Positions 13,365 through 19,752 of a DNA stretch of 36,408 nt are shown here, in pieces. A program made the translations under genes and the position numbers. Origin of the DNA: Candidatus Scybalomonas excrementigallinarum (GTDB lineage Bacteria; Bacillota; Clostridia; Lachnospirales; Lachnospiraceae). Within the stretch, counting starts at the first letter, position 1, and the number at the start of each line of letters is the position of its first letter. A model generated the notes under the pieces. It saw only the letters and a list, made by a program, of their open reading frames with translations, was not told the DNA's origin and searched no databases. Location: positions 1-36,408 of the forward strand of contig DVIZ01000097.1 in the NCBI GenBank assembly GCA_018710905.1. The letters run 5' to 3'.

Positions 13365-13577
13365 CTAGTTCCAGTCTATCTCGTCATGTGAAATAGTTTC
13401 ATTTAATTCAATGTCTTTTTCAGCTTGTAACAGTCGAGCTGATTCGCCTGCTGTTACTTTTGTATAATCTGGATCCCAAGCTATAACTAATTTTTTTATA
13501 AACTCTAAAGCAAAATTCTGATCTTGTTCTGGTAAAATTTCCAACATTTGAATTGCTTCTTTTACAGTATTACTCAT
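13365..13577 (-). CDS. antitoxin-like protein of a RelE/ParE module
   Basis: 70 residues, downstream of the RelE-like toxin gene on the minus strand. It begins NTVKEAIQMLEILPEQDQNF and ends acidic (ETISHDEIDWN), as in antitoxins that wrap a toxin with a C-terminal tail. It lacks an obvious N-terminal DNA-binding motif. AAGGAG-type ribosome site. Toxin-first order is the reverse of classic relBE, as in higBA. Ends at the palindromic terminator. Confidence 0.75.
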   Translation of the reverse strand: MSNTVKEAIQMLEILPEQDQNFALEFIKKLVIAWDPDYTKVTAGESARLLQAEKDIELNETISHDEIDWN

Positions 13578-13599
13578 AGCATTTTCTCCTTTCTAGTCC

Positions 13600-13860
13600 T
13601 TATTTATAAATATCGCCTCTACTTCCGATATCCATTATAAATAATACTTCTATTGTTCCATCTAGTAAATAGTTATATATTATGCGATATTTTCCTACTC
13701 TTAGTCTTTTTCGACCATCTTTATATCCTTCCATTAATTTTATATCTCCTTTTGGGGGAGATTCAGTTAATCCTTCTATAGCTTTTTTTATCCTTTGTTT
13801 TTGTGTTTTATCTAGTGATTTGATGTACTTTACAGCGGATTTACTATACAGTATTTTCAT
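13600..13860 (-). CDS. RelE/ParE-family toxin
   Basis: 86 residues. KILYSKSAVKYIKSLDK, RIKKAIEGL, the basic strand GRKRLRVGKYRIIYNY and the end FIMDIGSRGDIYK are the RelE/ParE signature. RelE toxins cut mRNA on the ribosome and ParE toxins poison gyrase; the sequence does not decide which. AAAAGGAG precedes the ATG. Its mRNA leader contains AATCAACCAACATA, complementary to the hairpin loop of the minus-strand RNA at 14034-14104. Expected role: post-segregational plasmid maintenance. Confidence 0.85.
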   Translation of the reverse strand: MKILYSKSAVKYIKSLDKTQKQRIKKAIEGLTESPPKGDIKLMEGYKDGRKRLRVGKYRIIYNYLLDGTIEVLFIMDIGSRGDIYK

Positions 13861-13899
13861 TCTACTACTCCTTTTATTATGTTGGTTGATTATATATAT

Positions 13900-13928
13900 A
13901 TTATACCATAAAGATATAAATAATTCAA
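13900..13928 (-). promoter_or_regulatory. toxin-antitoxin promoter
   Basis: Minus strand: TTGAAT (13923-13928), 17 bp, TATAAT (13900-13905). Transcript start near 13893 gives a 33-nt leader. The leader segment 13878-13891 pairs with the candidate small RNA. Confidence 0.7.
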
Positions 13929-13934
13929 TAAAAA

Positions 13935-13975
13935 ATCAAAAAAATATTGACATATTATAACTAATAGTTTAAAAA
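13935..13975 (+). promoter_or_regulatory. par-type promoter copy with operator, upstream duplicate
   Basis: TTGACA (13947-13952), 17 bp, TAAAAA (13970-13975). The spacer ends in AACTAATAGTT (13959-13969), a near palindrome. About 40 bp, including TCAAAAAAATATTGACAT, repeat at 14266-14311 in the parA promoter. The transcript would be short, meeting the hairpin at 13996-14017. Confidence 0.5.
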
Positions 13976-13992
13976 GTTTTATTCTTTATAGG

Positions 13993-14017
13993 AAAGGTGA
14001 TTTGGAGTCACTTTTTT
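13993..14017 (+). terminator. dispersed palindrome copy 2, degenerate, with T-run
   Basis: GGTGATT and GAGTCAC pair with a GU pair where other copies have GC, followed by TTTTTT. The stem is kept although the sequence drifted. Confidence 0.5.
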
Positions 14018-14033
14018 AGTTGAATTACGAATT

Positions 14034-14104
14034 AAAAAAGGGGTGACTTCAAGTCACCCCTTTTGGTTACTTCTGATATTAAATCAACCAACATATCAGT
14101 AGTA
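14034..14104 (-). ncRNA. candidate antisense-type small RNA against the toxin mRNA
   Basis: Minus-strand promoter TTGAAT (14134-14139), 17 bp, TATAAT (14111-14116), start near 14104. The ~70-nt RNA first forms CTGATAT/ATATCAG (14093-14099, 14073-14079) with a 13-nt loop, then ends at palindrome copy 3 with a U-run (A14034-14039). Loop and upper stem read TATGTTGGTTGATT, a 14-nt exact complement of the 5' end of the toxin mRNA (13878-13891), next to its ribosome site. UUGG in the loop fits the U-turn motif of plasmid antisense RNAs. Strong prediction, expression unproven. Confidence 0.65.
14036..14064. terminator. dispersed palindrome copy 3
   Basis: AAAAGGGGTGACTT, central C, AAGTCACCCCTTTT; 14-bp arms. 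Acts as terminator of the leftward small RNA and probably also in the rightward direction. Confidence 0.8.
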
Positions 14105-14110
14105 TTTAAT

Positions 14111-14139
14111 ATTATAACATTGATTCATTAAACATTCAA
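14111..14139 (-). promoter_or_regulatory. promoter of the small RNA at 14034-14104
   Basis: TTGAAT-17-TATAAT on the minus strand, the same elements and spacing as the toxin promoter at 13900-13928. Confidence 0.65.
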
Positions 14140-14163
14140 TATATACAAATTATTTCTACATCT

Positions 14164-14193
14164 TGTTTTCTAATATATTAGGAATGATATAAT
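14164..14193 (+). promoter_or_regulatory. distal parA promoter
   Basis: TTGTTT (14164-14169), 18 bp, TATAAT (14188-14193). The predicted start near 14200 puts palindrome copy 4 at the extreme 5' end of the RNA. Confidence 0.5.
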
Positions 14194-14201
14194 AGTGGAG
14201 A

Positions 14202-14218
14202 GGTGACTTCAAGTCACC
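14202..14218. repeat. dispersed palindrome copy 4
   Basis: GGTGACTTCAAGTCACC. It sits at the start of the distal parA transcript and has no T-run. Confidence 0.75.
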
Positions 14219-14265
14219 CTTTATGACTTGCTTTAATTTTGGGATACTATATAAAATATTTTTTA

Positions 14266-14311
14266 TTTTTTCAAAAAAAATATTGACATTTTTGAACTAA
14301 TAGTTTAAAAT
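14266..14311 (+). promoter_or_regulatory. proximal parA promoter with operator-like spacer
   Basis: TTGACA (14283-14288), 17 bp, TAAAAT (14306-14311). The spacer holds AACTAATAGTT (14295-14305) within a 21-bp near palindrome. Autoregulation by ParA/ParB is plausible. The start near 14318 begins with TGTAAGGAACA, complementary to the small RNA at 12362-12436. Confidence 0.7.
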
Positions 14312-14357
14312 GTATAGTGTAAGGAACAAAAATCAAATATGAAAGGAGATTTTACAA

Positions 14358-15278
14358 ATGGGTAAAGTCATTACAATTACAAATCAGAAAGGCGGAGTAG
14401 CCAAAACAACAACAAATATTGCTCTTGCTAAATTGTTAGCAAGCATGAATAAGAAAATATTATTAATTGATTGCGATCATCAAGGAAACTTATCCCAATC
14501 ATTTAATAGTTATCATAAAACACAATATACGATTACAGACGTATTCAAAGATAGACGAGCTAAGGAGAACATAAAAAAATATATTCATCATGCTGAGGAA
14601 AATATTGATATTATTTCAGCGGATGAGGATTTTACATTTGTTTCAAATGATATTATTTTAGATTCATCAAGGATTCAACAATATATATTAAAAAATGCAT
14701 TATCAATGATAAAGCAAGAATATGATTTTATTTTTATTGATAATGCTCCATCATATAATAATATCACTATTAATGCTCTAGTTTGTTCGGATTATGTACT
14801 TGTCCCTATGGAAGCGGACAGGTATTCTGATAGAGGATTTACAGAACTGTTAAAAAGGATTAGAGAAATTCAAAGTGATCTTAATCCAGATCTTGAATTG
14901 TTAGGAACATATTTTACTAAAATCAATACTCGTTTAGTTGAATTTCAACAGTTTTATACAACATATCAAGAGGATTTACAGGAATTTTTTATTCCTGTTG
15001 CCATCAGAAAATGTGAAAAAAGACATAGTTTTTCATCACAAAACAATACTATTTCAATCGTTAGAGATTACAAATATTTCTTGAGCTTTTTAGGGATATT
15101 GAATAAAGAAGATCAAGAAAAACTTGATCAAGAAGTAAAAGAACTGTTAATTGAAGAATTGAAAAAGTATTATAATGGCAATTTAAATAAGACATTTATA
15201 GTAGATTACATAGAATATCTCCTGGAATTAAAAGGATTAAAGGAAGAAATTAAACAGATAGAAAAAGTAATTAGATAA
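14358..15278 (+). CDS. parA: ParA partition ATPase
   Basis: 306 residues. Deviant Walker A TNQKGGVAKTTTNIALAKLL (Lys11, Lys16), the Walker A' LLIDCDHQGNLSQSF and Walker B FIFIDNAPSYNN mark the ParA/Soj class; AK in place of the common GK occurs in Soj proteins. A charged helical tail of about 60 residues follows the ATPase core. AAAGGAG precedes the ATG. It forms an operon with parB, separated by 61 bp that hold palindrome copy 5. Confidence 0.95.
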   Translation: MGKVITITNQKGGVAKTTTNIALAKLLASMNKKILLIDCDHQGNLSQSFNSYHKTQYTITDVFKDRRAKENIKKYIHHAEENIDIISADEDFTFVSNDIILDSSRIQQYILKNALSMIKQEYDFIFIDNAPSYNNITINALVCSDYVLVPMEADRYSDRGFTELLKRIREIQSDLNPDLELLGTYFTKINTRLVEFQQFYTTYQEDLQEFFIPVAIRKCEKRHSFSSQNNTISIVRDYKYFLSFLGILNKEDQEKLDQEVKELLIEELKKYYNGNLNKTFIVDYIEYLLELKGLKEEIKQIEKVIR

Positions 15279-15288
15279 ATAAAGTAAA

Positions 15289-15307
15289 GGGTGACTTCAA
15301 GTCACCC
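15289..15307. repeat. dispersed palindrome copy 5 (between parA and parB)
   Basis: GGGTGACTTCAAGTCACCC, inside the operon and without a T-run, 33 bases before the parB start. Confidence 0.8.
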
Positions 15308-15339
15308 CCTCTTCATAAAAAGAAAGGAAATTAAAGAAA

Positions 15340-16695
15340 ATGGGAAGATTTGATAAATATAAAACTAATAAGCAAGATGTAAAAACGGATGTTGCAAAAG
15401 AAATCAATCTAATGCGAAATCAAGAACAATATAATTTGCAATTTATCAAGATTACAAAACTTATTAAAAGTCCTTTTAATAAGTTTGATGAATATAAAGA
15501 TAGTAAACATGAAAAATGGTTAGAAATTAAAAATAGTATTCAAGAATATGGAGTTTTGAATCCATTTAAAGTAATCTTGAATGAACAAGGTTATTACGAA
15601 GTTTTAGCTGGATGGAATCGTACTCAAATGATAAAAGAACTTATCAGTGAAGGGAATGAGAAGTTTCTTGAAGGTGTACCTTGTTATGTACTACCAACAA
15701 ATATATCTGAAATCGATCAGCAAATTATTGCTGAAATTGATAACACAGGTGAAGGACATACTGATCCACAAGAGGTACGAGAGAGTATTGCTAGATTAGC
15801 AATACTTTATCAGCAAAAAAATGAGCAAGAGGGAACTAATAAAAGTATTGTAAAGCAAATTAGTCAAGATACTGGACTTGGAGAAAGACAAGTCCAAAGA
15901 TATAATTCCATTAACAAAAAAATGATTCCAGCATTGCAGGATTATTTCGATAATAAACAAATTAATATCGAAAATGGTTCTAAAATTGCAGATCTTCCAG
16001 AAGAAGGGCAAAAGCTAATTTTAAATATATTAGAGCAGTCTGACTCTAATAAAAAAATTAGTGCGGATGAAATTAAAATTGTAAAGGAGCAAAGCCAAAA
16101 GTTAAAGGAAGAGTTAAGAGAAAAAGAGGAATTAACAAAGAAATTAGAAGAACAGGCGAGTATACTAGAAGAACAAAAGAGAAAGTTAGAAGAACAAAAA
16201 CAAAAAGAAATTGAAGAAAAAGATGTACAAATAAAAAATACATTGTTAAAACTTGAAGAAAGAGAAATAGAGCTAAAAAATAAACTGGAACAAGAAAGGG
16301 AAAATTTAGAAACAAAAGAAATTAATAAATTTAAACAGGAACTGGAAAATTTAATAAATGACAAAGAAACTCTTTCTTTAGAAAAAGAAGAGTTGGAAGA
16401 AGAGAAAAAGAAGCTAGAACAAAAGACTGCACAAAAAGAGAAAGAAGTTGAGAATTTAAAAAATAAAATTAAAGATTTAGAAAAGAAAAAGGAAGAGAAT
16501 CAACAAAGTAAAATTGATTCTTCAAAAATGGAAGAATTAAAATTAGAGATAAAAATGAGGGAGAATATCAAAGATATTATTCATAAATTGGGGGTTGTTT
16601 CAACCCAAATATCTCAAAATTCATCTTTGAAGAAAAACTTGCAAGATGAATTAAGTAAATTAAAAAATTCAATTAATCAAGTCAATTTATCATGA
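15340..16695 (+). CDS. parB: ParB-like partition protein with long coiled coil
   Basis: 451 residues. N-terminal ParB/Spo0J domain at about 25-125 (QFIKITKLIKSPFNKFDEY; YGVLNPFKVILN; YYEVLAGWNRTQMIKEL), then a helix-turn-helix region (SIVKQISQDTGLGERQVQRY). From about residue 235 to 430 nearly all residues are Glu/Lys/Leu heptads, a continuous coiled coil of about 190 residues that ordinary ParB proteins lack. It should bind a centromere and be moved by ParA; the coiled coil could set dimer geometry or bridge sites. Candidate sites are the palindromes around the locus. Low-complexity composition is also reflected in long antisense open frames. Confidence 0.85.
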   Translation: MGRFDKYKTNKQDVKTDVAKEINLMRNQEQYNLQFIKITKLIKSPFNKFDEYKDSKHEKWLEIKNSIQEYGVLNPFKVILNEQGYYEVLAGWNRTQMIKELISEGNEKFLEGVPCYVLPTNISEIDQQIIAEIDNTGEGHTDPQEVRESIARLAILYQQKNEQEGTNKSIVKQISQDTGLGERQVQRYNSINKKMIPALQDYFDNKQINIENGSKIADLPEEGQKLILNILEQSDSNKKISADEIKIVKEQSQKLKEELREKEELTKKLEEQASILEEQKRKLEEQKQKEIEEKDVQIKNTLLKLEEREIELKNKLEQERENLETKEINKFKQELENLINDKETLSLEKEELEEEKKKLEQKTAQKEKEVENLKNKIKDLEKKKEENQQSKIDSSKMEELKLEIKMRENIKDIIHKLGVVSTQISQNSSLKKNLQDELSKLKNSINQVNLS

Positions 16696-16701
16696 CTTTA
16701 A

Positions 16702-16724
16702 GGGGATGACTTCAAGTCATCCCC
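16702..16724. repeat. dispersed palindrome copy 6, compensated variant
   Basis: GGGGATGACTT, central C, AAGTCATCCCC: one extra A-T pair is present on both arms compared with other copies, so symmetry is maintained. Lies between parB and the XRE gene, no T-run. Confidence 0.8.
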
Positions 16725-16741
16725 CATTAAGGAGAAACTTT

Positions 16742-16984
16742 ATGATACAATCAAAAGCAATTTTTTCAAAAAATCTGACTTTGTTTCGGATTGAACGTGG
16801 GTTAGATAGAACAACAGCCGCAAAGGGTATTGGTATAACTTATCAATATTTGCGGTATCTTGAACAAGGAGAAAAAAACCCTTCGTTTGAGATTATTGAT
16901 AAGATTTGCCAGTTCTATCAAATTGAGCCGTACTTGTTATTTTGGCTTGATTATGATATTTCTGGTTCTTCAAAAGACCTTTGA
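16742..16984 (+). CDS. XRE-family regulator, 80 aa
   Basis: ATG at 16742 chosen for AAGGAG seven bases upstream. A single HTH domain fills the protein: LTLFRIERGLDRTTAAKGIG, ITYQYLRYLEQGEKNPSFEI, IIDKICQFYQIEPYLLFWLD. It is third in the par operon, followed directly by a hairpin terminator. It may control par expression or the neighbouring transfer genes. Confidence 0.85.
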   Translation: MIQSKAIFSKNLTLFRIERGLDRTTAAKGIGITYQYLRYLEQGEKNPSFEIIDKICQFYQIEPYLLFWLDYDISGSSKDL

Positions 16985-17056
16985 CCCTTTTGTAAACAAA
17001 AGGGCAGGAATAGGGCGTCACACGCCCAAGCCACATTTTACAGGCAAAGCCTGTAA
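16985..17056. repeat. three-hairpin cluster after the par operon
   Basis: CCCTTTTG/CAAAAGGG, GGGCGT-CAC-ACGCCC and TTACAGGC-AAA-GCCTGTAA follow one another. The first can terminate the par operon. Because the cluster lies beside an RHH gene and near the relaxase gene it is a candidate oriT; no known nic site was recognised. Confidence 0.5.
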
Positions 17057-17072
17057 TTTCCTTGTTTTTTTA

Positions 17073-17170
17073 GGTGTAACACCAGTGATATTTATTTAAT
17101 TTAAGTGTAACATAATTATATAAAAATGCTTGTTTTTATTATAAATACTATATTTTAAGTGTCACACTTA
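17073..17170. promoter_or_regulatory. operator array for the RHH protein
   Basis: Three related sites: GGTGTAACACC (17073-17083, palindrome), TTAAGTGTAACA (17101-17112) and TAAGTGTCACACTTA (17156-17170, palindrome with central C, directly before the ribosome site). This is the usual pattern of ribbon-helix-helix autoregulation. Confidence 0.6.
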
Positions 17171-17182
17171 GAAAGGAGAGTC

Positions 17183-17569
17183 ATGAAAAGTCCACGAACC
17201 TATGTCACTCTGACTGAAGAACTTGATAAAGCAGTTAAGGCAACAGCTCTCCATCGAGGAGTTAGCGAAAGTCAAGTTATCCGAGAATGTGTTGAAGAAC
17301 AAATGAAAGTTCAAGCAACTGTGGATAGCATTGATTTAATTACAAAAATAGTTCGAGAACAATTACAAATGCTTATGGATGGATATGTAGAGCGATTGGC
17401 AAGTATCTCTGCAAAAGGTACTATAATGTCAGCAACATCGACATATCTTACGGCAGAAACTATTTCTAGGTTTGTTCCTTTAGAACTTCAAATGGAGTAT
17501 CAAGAAGCCTATGAACAAGCCAGAAAAAAAGGTGTAGCATACCTAAAATCAAAAAAGAAAGAGTATTAG
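17183..17569 (+). CDS. ribbon-helix-helix protein, possible relaxosome accessory
   Basis: 128 residues. The N-terminal RHH reads PRTYVTLTEELDKAVKATAL and GVSESQVIRECVEEQ; a helical C-terminal region follows. ATG at 17183 chosen because AAAGGAGAG (17172-17180) lies just before it; the earlier in-frame GTG is inside the operator. Length and a location next to the transfer genes suggest a MobC-like DNA-bending partner of the relaxase or an autoregulated repressor. The two are not exclusive. Confidence 0.75.
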   Translation: MKSPRTYVTLTEELDKAVKATALHRGVSESQVIRECVEEQMKVQATVDSIDLITKIVREQLQMLMDGYVERLASISAKGTIMSATSTYLTAETISRFVPLELQMEYQEAYEQARKKGVAYLKSKKKEY

Positions 17570-17581
17570 GAGGAAGAAAAA

Positions 17582-17851
17582 ATGAATTTTAGAATTGAAA
17601 GTGAATTTGAAGCAAAGGTATTATATGAGTATAGTGTTGCAATAGAAGAAAGTTCTTATTTAGTTATCTACGGAAAGCATATTAATGGCTATTTTTGCAG
17701 CATCCCAAATTGGGGAAAAGGATGCGAGTTAGGTTCTCCAGAAAATGTAGGATATAACCAAGAGAAGCTCATAGAAAAATGTGATTTCTCTGAAAAAACG
17801 GCATTAGAGTTAGCGAAAAGTATAGAATATATTTCATATATGTCAAAATAA
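17582..17851 (+). CDS. small uncharacterised protein, 89 aa
   Basis: Follows the RHH gene by 12 bases with a TAGGAGGAAG ribosome site, so cotranscribed. It contains SSYLVIYGKHINGYFCSIPN and WGKGCELGSPENVGYN, resembling a small family of unknown function seen on Clostridia mobile elements (possibly DUF6618; from memory, unchecked). No membrane segment. Ends at a palindromic terminator. Confidence 0.65.
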   Translation: MNFRIESEFEAKVLYEYSVAIEESSYLVIYGKHINGYFCSIPNWGKGCELGSPENVGYNQEKLIEKCDFSEKTALELAKSIEYISYMSK

Positions 17852-17863
17852 AAAAAGTAGAAG

Positions 17864-17890
17864 AGGGTGACTTCAAGTCACCCTTTTTTT
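17864..17890 (+). terminator. dispersed palindrome copy 7 with T-run
   Basis: AGGGTGACTT, central C, AAGTCACCCT then TTTTTT. Ends the RHH unit. Confidence 0.85.
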
Positions 17891-18011
17891 GTTCTGTTTA
17901 TGTAAAAATTTATATTACGATATAAAAACCATAATTAGTTATGATTTGCCGATCTGTATCTATAATATATGATTCCAAATTTTATTATAGAGATACAGGA
18001 GGTTATATATC

Positions 18012-18158
18012 GTGAGAAGAATAATTGATAAATTAAAAAATAACAGCAAGATGAAATATATACACTCTGTTTGGCTAAAAGTATATAAGATATACCAAGT
18101 AATGACAGTAATTATTTGGATTGTAAGAATAATTAGATTTCTAATAAAAATATTTTAA
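18012..18158 (+). CDS. 48-aa basic, hydrophobic peptide
   Basis: A GTG start nine bases after a consensus AGGAGG (17997-18002). The product starts RRIIDKLKNNSKMKYIHSV and ends in a hydrophobic helix with Lys/Arg (MTVIIWIVRIIRFLIKIF). No family recognised. The strong ribosome site argues that it is real. Such small cationic amphipathic peptides can be membrane-active toxins, but nothing else supports that. Confidence 0.5.
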   Translation: MRRIIDKLKNNSKMKYIHSVWLKVYKIYQVMTVIIWIVRIIRFLIKIF

Positions 18159-18219
18159 TTTGTTTCTAAAAAATTTGAACAGTGTAAATTAGACAATAGA
18201 ATTTGGATCAAAGCAAAAT

Positions 18220-18246
18220 AAAGGGGTGACTTCAAGTCACCCCTTT
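18220..18246. terminator. dispersed palindrome copy 8, contains the relaxase stop codon
   Basis: AAAGGGGTGACTT, central C, AAGTCACCCCTTT. Read on the minus strand, the TGA inside GGGGTGACTT is the relaxase stop codon, so coding sequence enters the palindrome. T-runs on both sides are short. Confidence 0.8.
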
Positions 18247-19517
18247 TCTTTCTGTCTTTCTTTAATTGCTTGTTTACTTTTACTACGATGTTTTTTTAGT
18301 TCATTATATATATCTTGTTGAGCCGAATGGCTATTAGAAAAAATATTTTTTAAAAGTTTACAAGATATACTTATTGTTAATTGTTCATATTTATATTCTT
18401 CATATCTTTTAGTATGTTCTGTTTTTTTTAACTCATAATCAAGTGTTCTTTCAGATTTTCTTAGTTCTTTGGCACTAGATAAAATCTGATTGCCAATTCG
18501 TTTTTTAAAATCATTTTCAGCATTGAGTTTTGCTTCATTTAATTTTTCAGTATTATTTGTATAAATAGAAGCAAGCTCGACAGCTTTTTTTACATACTTT
18601 TGATATTCTTTATTTAATTCTGTGTTTGTCAAAAGAAAATTTATAATTTGATCAACCTCGTTTTTTAGAGTGGGAGAGAGTAGCTTATACGTTACTCGTC
18701 CTTGGGATGGTAAATTATCTTTTAGGGTTATTAGAGAAAGTGAGAGAGTGTCTAGCGTCTGTTTATAAATGCGTGGAGCAATGCCAGGATTTAGTGTTTT
18801 AACAAGATGCTGGTAATCTTTTAAAGAAGATGTTATTTCTTTTAAATTGTTCTTGTTAAATTCAAGGGCAAAATCTCTTAGAGCGTTTTTTTCAAGAGCA
18901 AGTTCTTGACGTAGCTCTTGATTAATTTCTTTTGTAATTAGCCTGCGAATATTATTTTGTTGTTTAATAGGAATAAATGGGTTTATGATTTTATTTCCAT
19001 CACACCAAAGCATATAATGCAAGTGTGGATGCCCTTGTTCCATATGTACCGCAGCCACAAACTTTGCTTGGGTTGGTGGTATATTAAGTTCTTCCGCAAT
19101 ACTAGGGATTAATTTTTTTATTAAGTTTTCCCAAGATTCTCTTTGATCATATCCTAATTTCAAAGCATCTTTTTCAGTAAGAGAAATGATTCCTTTGAAA
19201 ATGGATTTTCCATCATCCGTCATATTATAAATTCGTTGAGATAGCTTTTGTAGATCAGTTGTATCTACATTGCCGAAAGCTCCATGCACTTTAAGAGAAT
19301 TATTATCAAAATTTTCATGCTCCATTAAAGATGTGGATTCAAAATATTTTGAATCCACATCTAAAGCAACTCCATCTCTAGTTGCAATATAGAGCAAGTA
19401 ATTTTTATTTGCCAATCGACTATCGGTTTTACTTTTTCCTATATTCTTTCCAGACTTATATTTTCCACCTTTTAAGTTAGGATTACTACATCGAATTTTG
19501 GATATTACAACTGCCAT
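18237..19517 (-). CDS. MOBP-type relaxase (MobP3-like)
   Basis: 426 residues. N-terminal region with KNYLLYIATRDGVALDVDS (candidate catalytic Tyr40 or Tyr43), a middle IFKGIISLTEKDALKLGYD, and the metal-binding histidines in AAVHMEQGHPHLHYMLW (His158, 163, 165, 167). The C-terminal half is helical and charged. It would nick oriT, stay linked to the 5' end and pilot the strand to the VirD4 protein. Last gene of the minus-strand operon; ATG overlaps the stop of the preceding small ORF (TAATG). Confidence 0.9.
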   Translation of the reverse strand: MAVVISKIRCSNPNLKGGKYKSGKNIGKSKTDSRLANKNYLLYIATRDGVALDVDSKYFESTSLMEHENFDNNSLKVHGAFGNVDTTDLQKLSQRIYNMTDDGKSIFKGIISLTEKDALKLGYDQRESWENLIKKLIPSIAEELNIPPTQAKFVAAVHMEQGHPHLHYMLWCDGNKIINPFIPIKQQNNIRRLITKEINQELRQELALEKNALRDFALEFNKNNLKEITSSLKDYQHLVKTLNPGIAPRIYKQTLDTLSLSLITLKDNLPSQGRVTYKLLSPTLKNEVDQIINFLLTNTELNKEYQKYVKKAVELASIYTNNTEKLNEAKLNAENDFKKRIGNQILSSAKELRKSERTLDYELKKTEHTKRYEEYKYEQLTISISCKLLKNIFSNSHSAQQDIYNELKKHRSKSKQAIKERQKEKG

Positions 19518-19732
19518 TATGCTTCACCTATTATAGTTATTAATTCTTGTTCTATAGATGAAAATGGGAAAAGTTCTAATATCTCTAAAAATGTTGTTAC
19601 AACATCATTATCTGGAGAAGTTTTTAGCTCTAATAATGTCGATTGTAGAGTATTTATATCAGGAATAGAAGTCCAATTTAATCTTTCTTTTAATTCTAAA
19701 AATAAAAGTATTTGTTCAGTATTTAATATCAT
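19517..19732 (-). CDS. small acidic protein upstream of the relaxase
   Basis: 71 residues, Leu- and Glu-rich (MILNTEQILLFLELKERLNW; EILELFPFSSIEQELITIIG), probably all helical. Its stop overlaps the relaxase start, so translation is coupled. A relaxosome or chaperone role is only inference from position. Confidence 0.6.
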   Translation of the reverse strand: MILNTEQILLFLELKERLNWTSIPDINTLQSTLLELKTSPDNDVVTTFLEILELFPFSSIEQELITIIGEA

Positions 19733-19752
19733 AGTTTTAAATCCTTTCTTGC

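Noticed and set aside
13682-13960. Plus-strand ORF over the toxin gene
   Set aside because: Antisense of the RelE-like gene; hydrophobic low-complexity end, no ribosome site, overlaps the toxin promoter.
15942-16364. 140-codon minus-strand ORF inside parB
   Set aside because: Ser/Phe/Leu low-complexity translation of the antisense of the coiled-coil region; no ribosome site.
13317-18246. Repeated palindromes as a CRISPR array
   Set aside because: Spacing is irregular (tens of bases to several kb) and genes lie between copies; no repeat-spacer structure anywhere in the window despite the Cas6-like gene.
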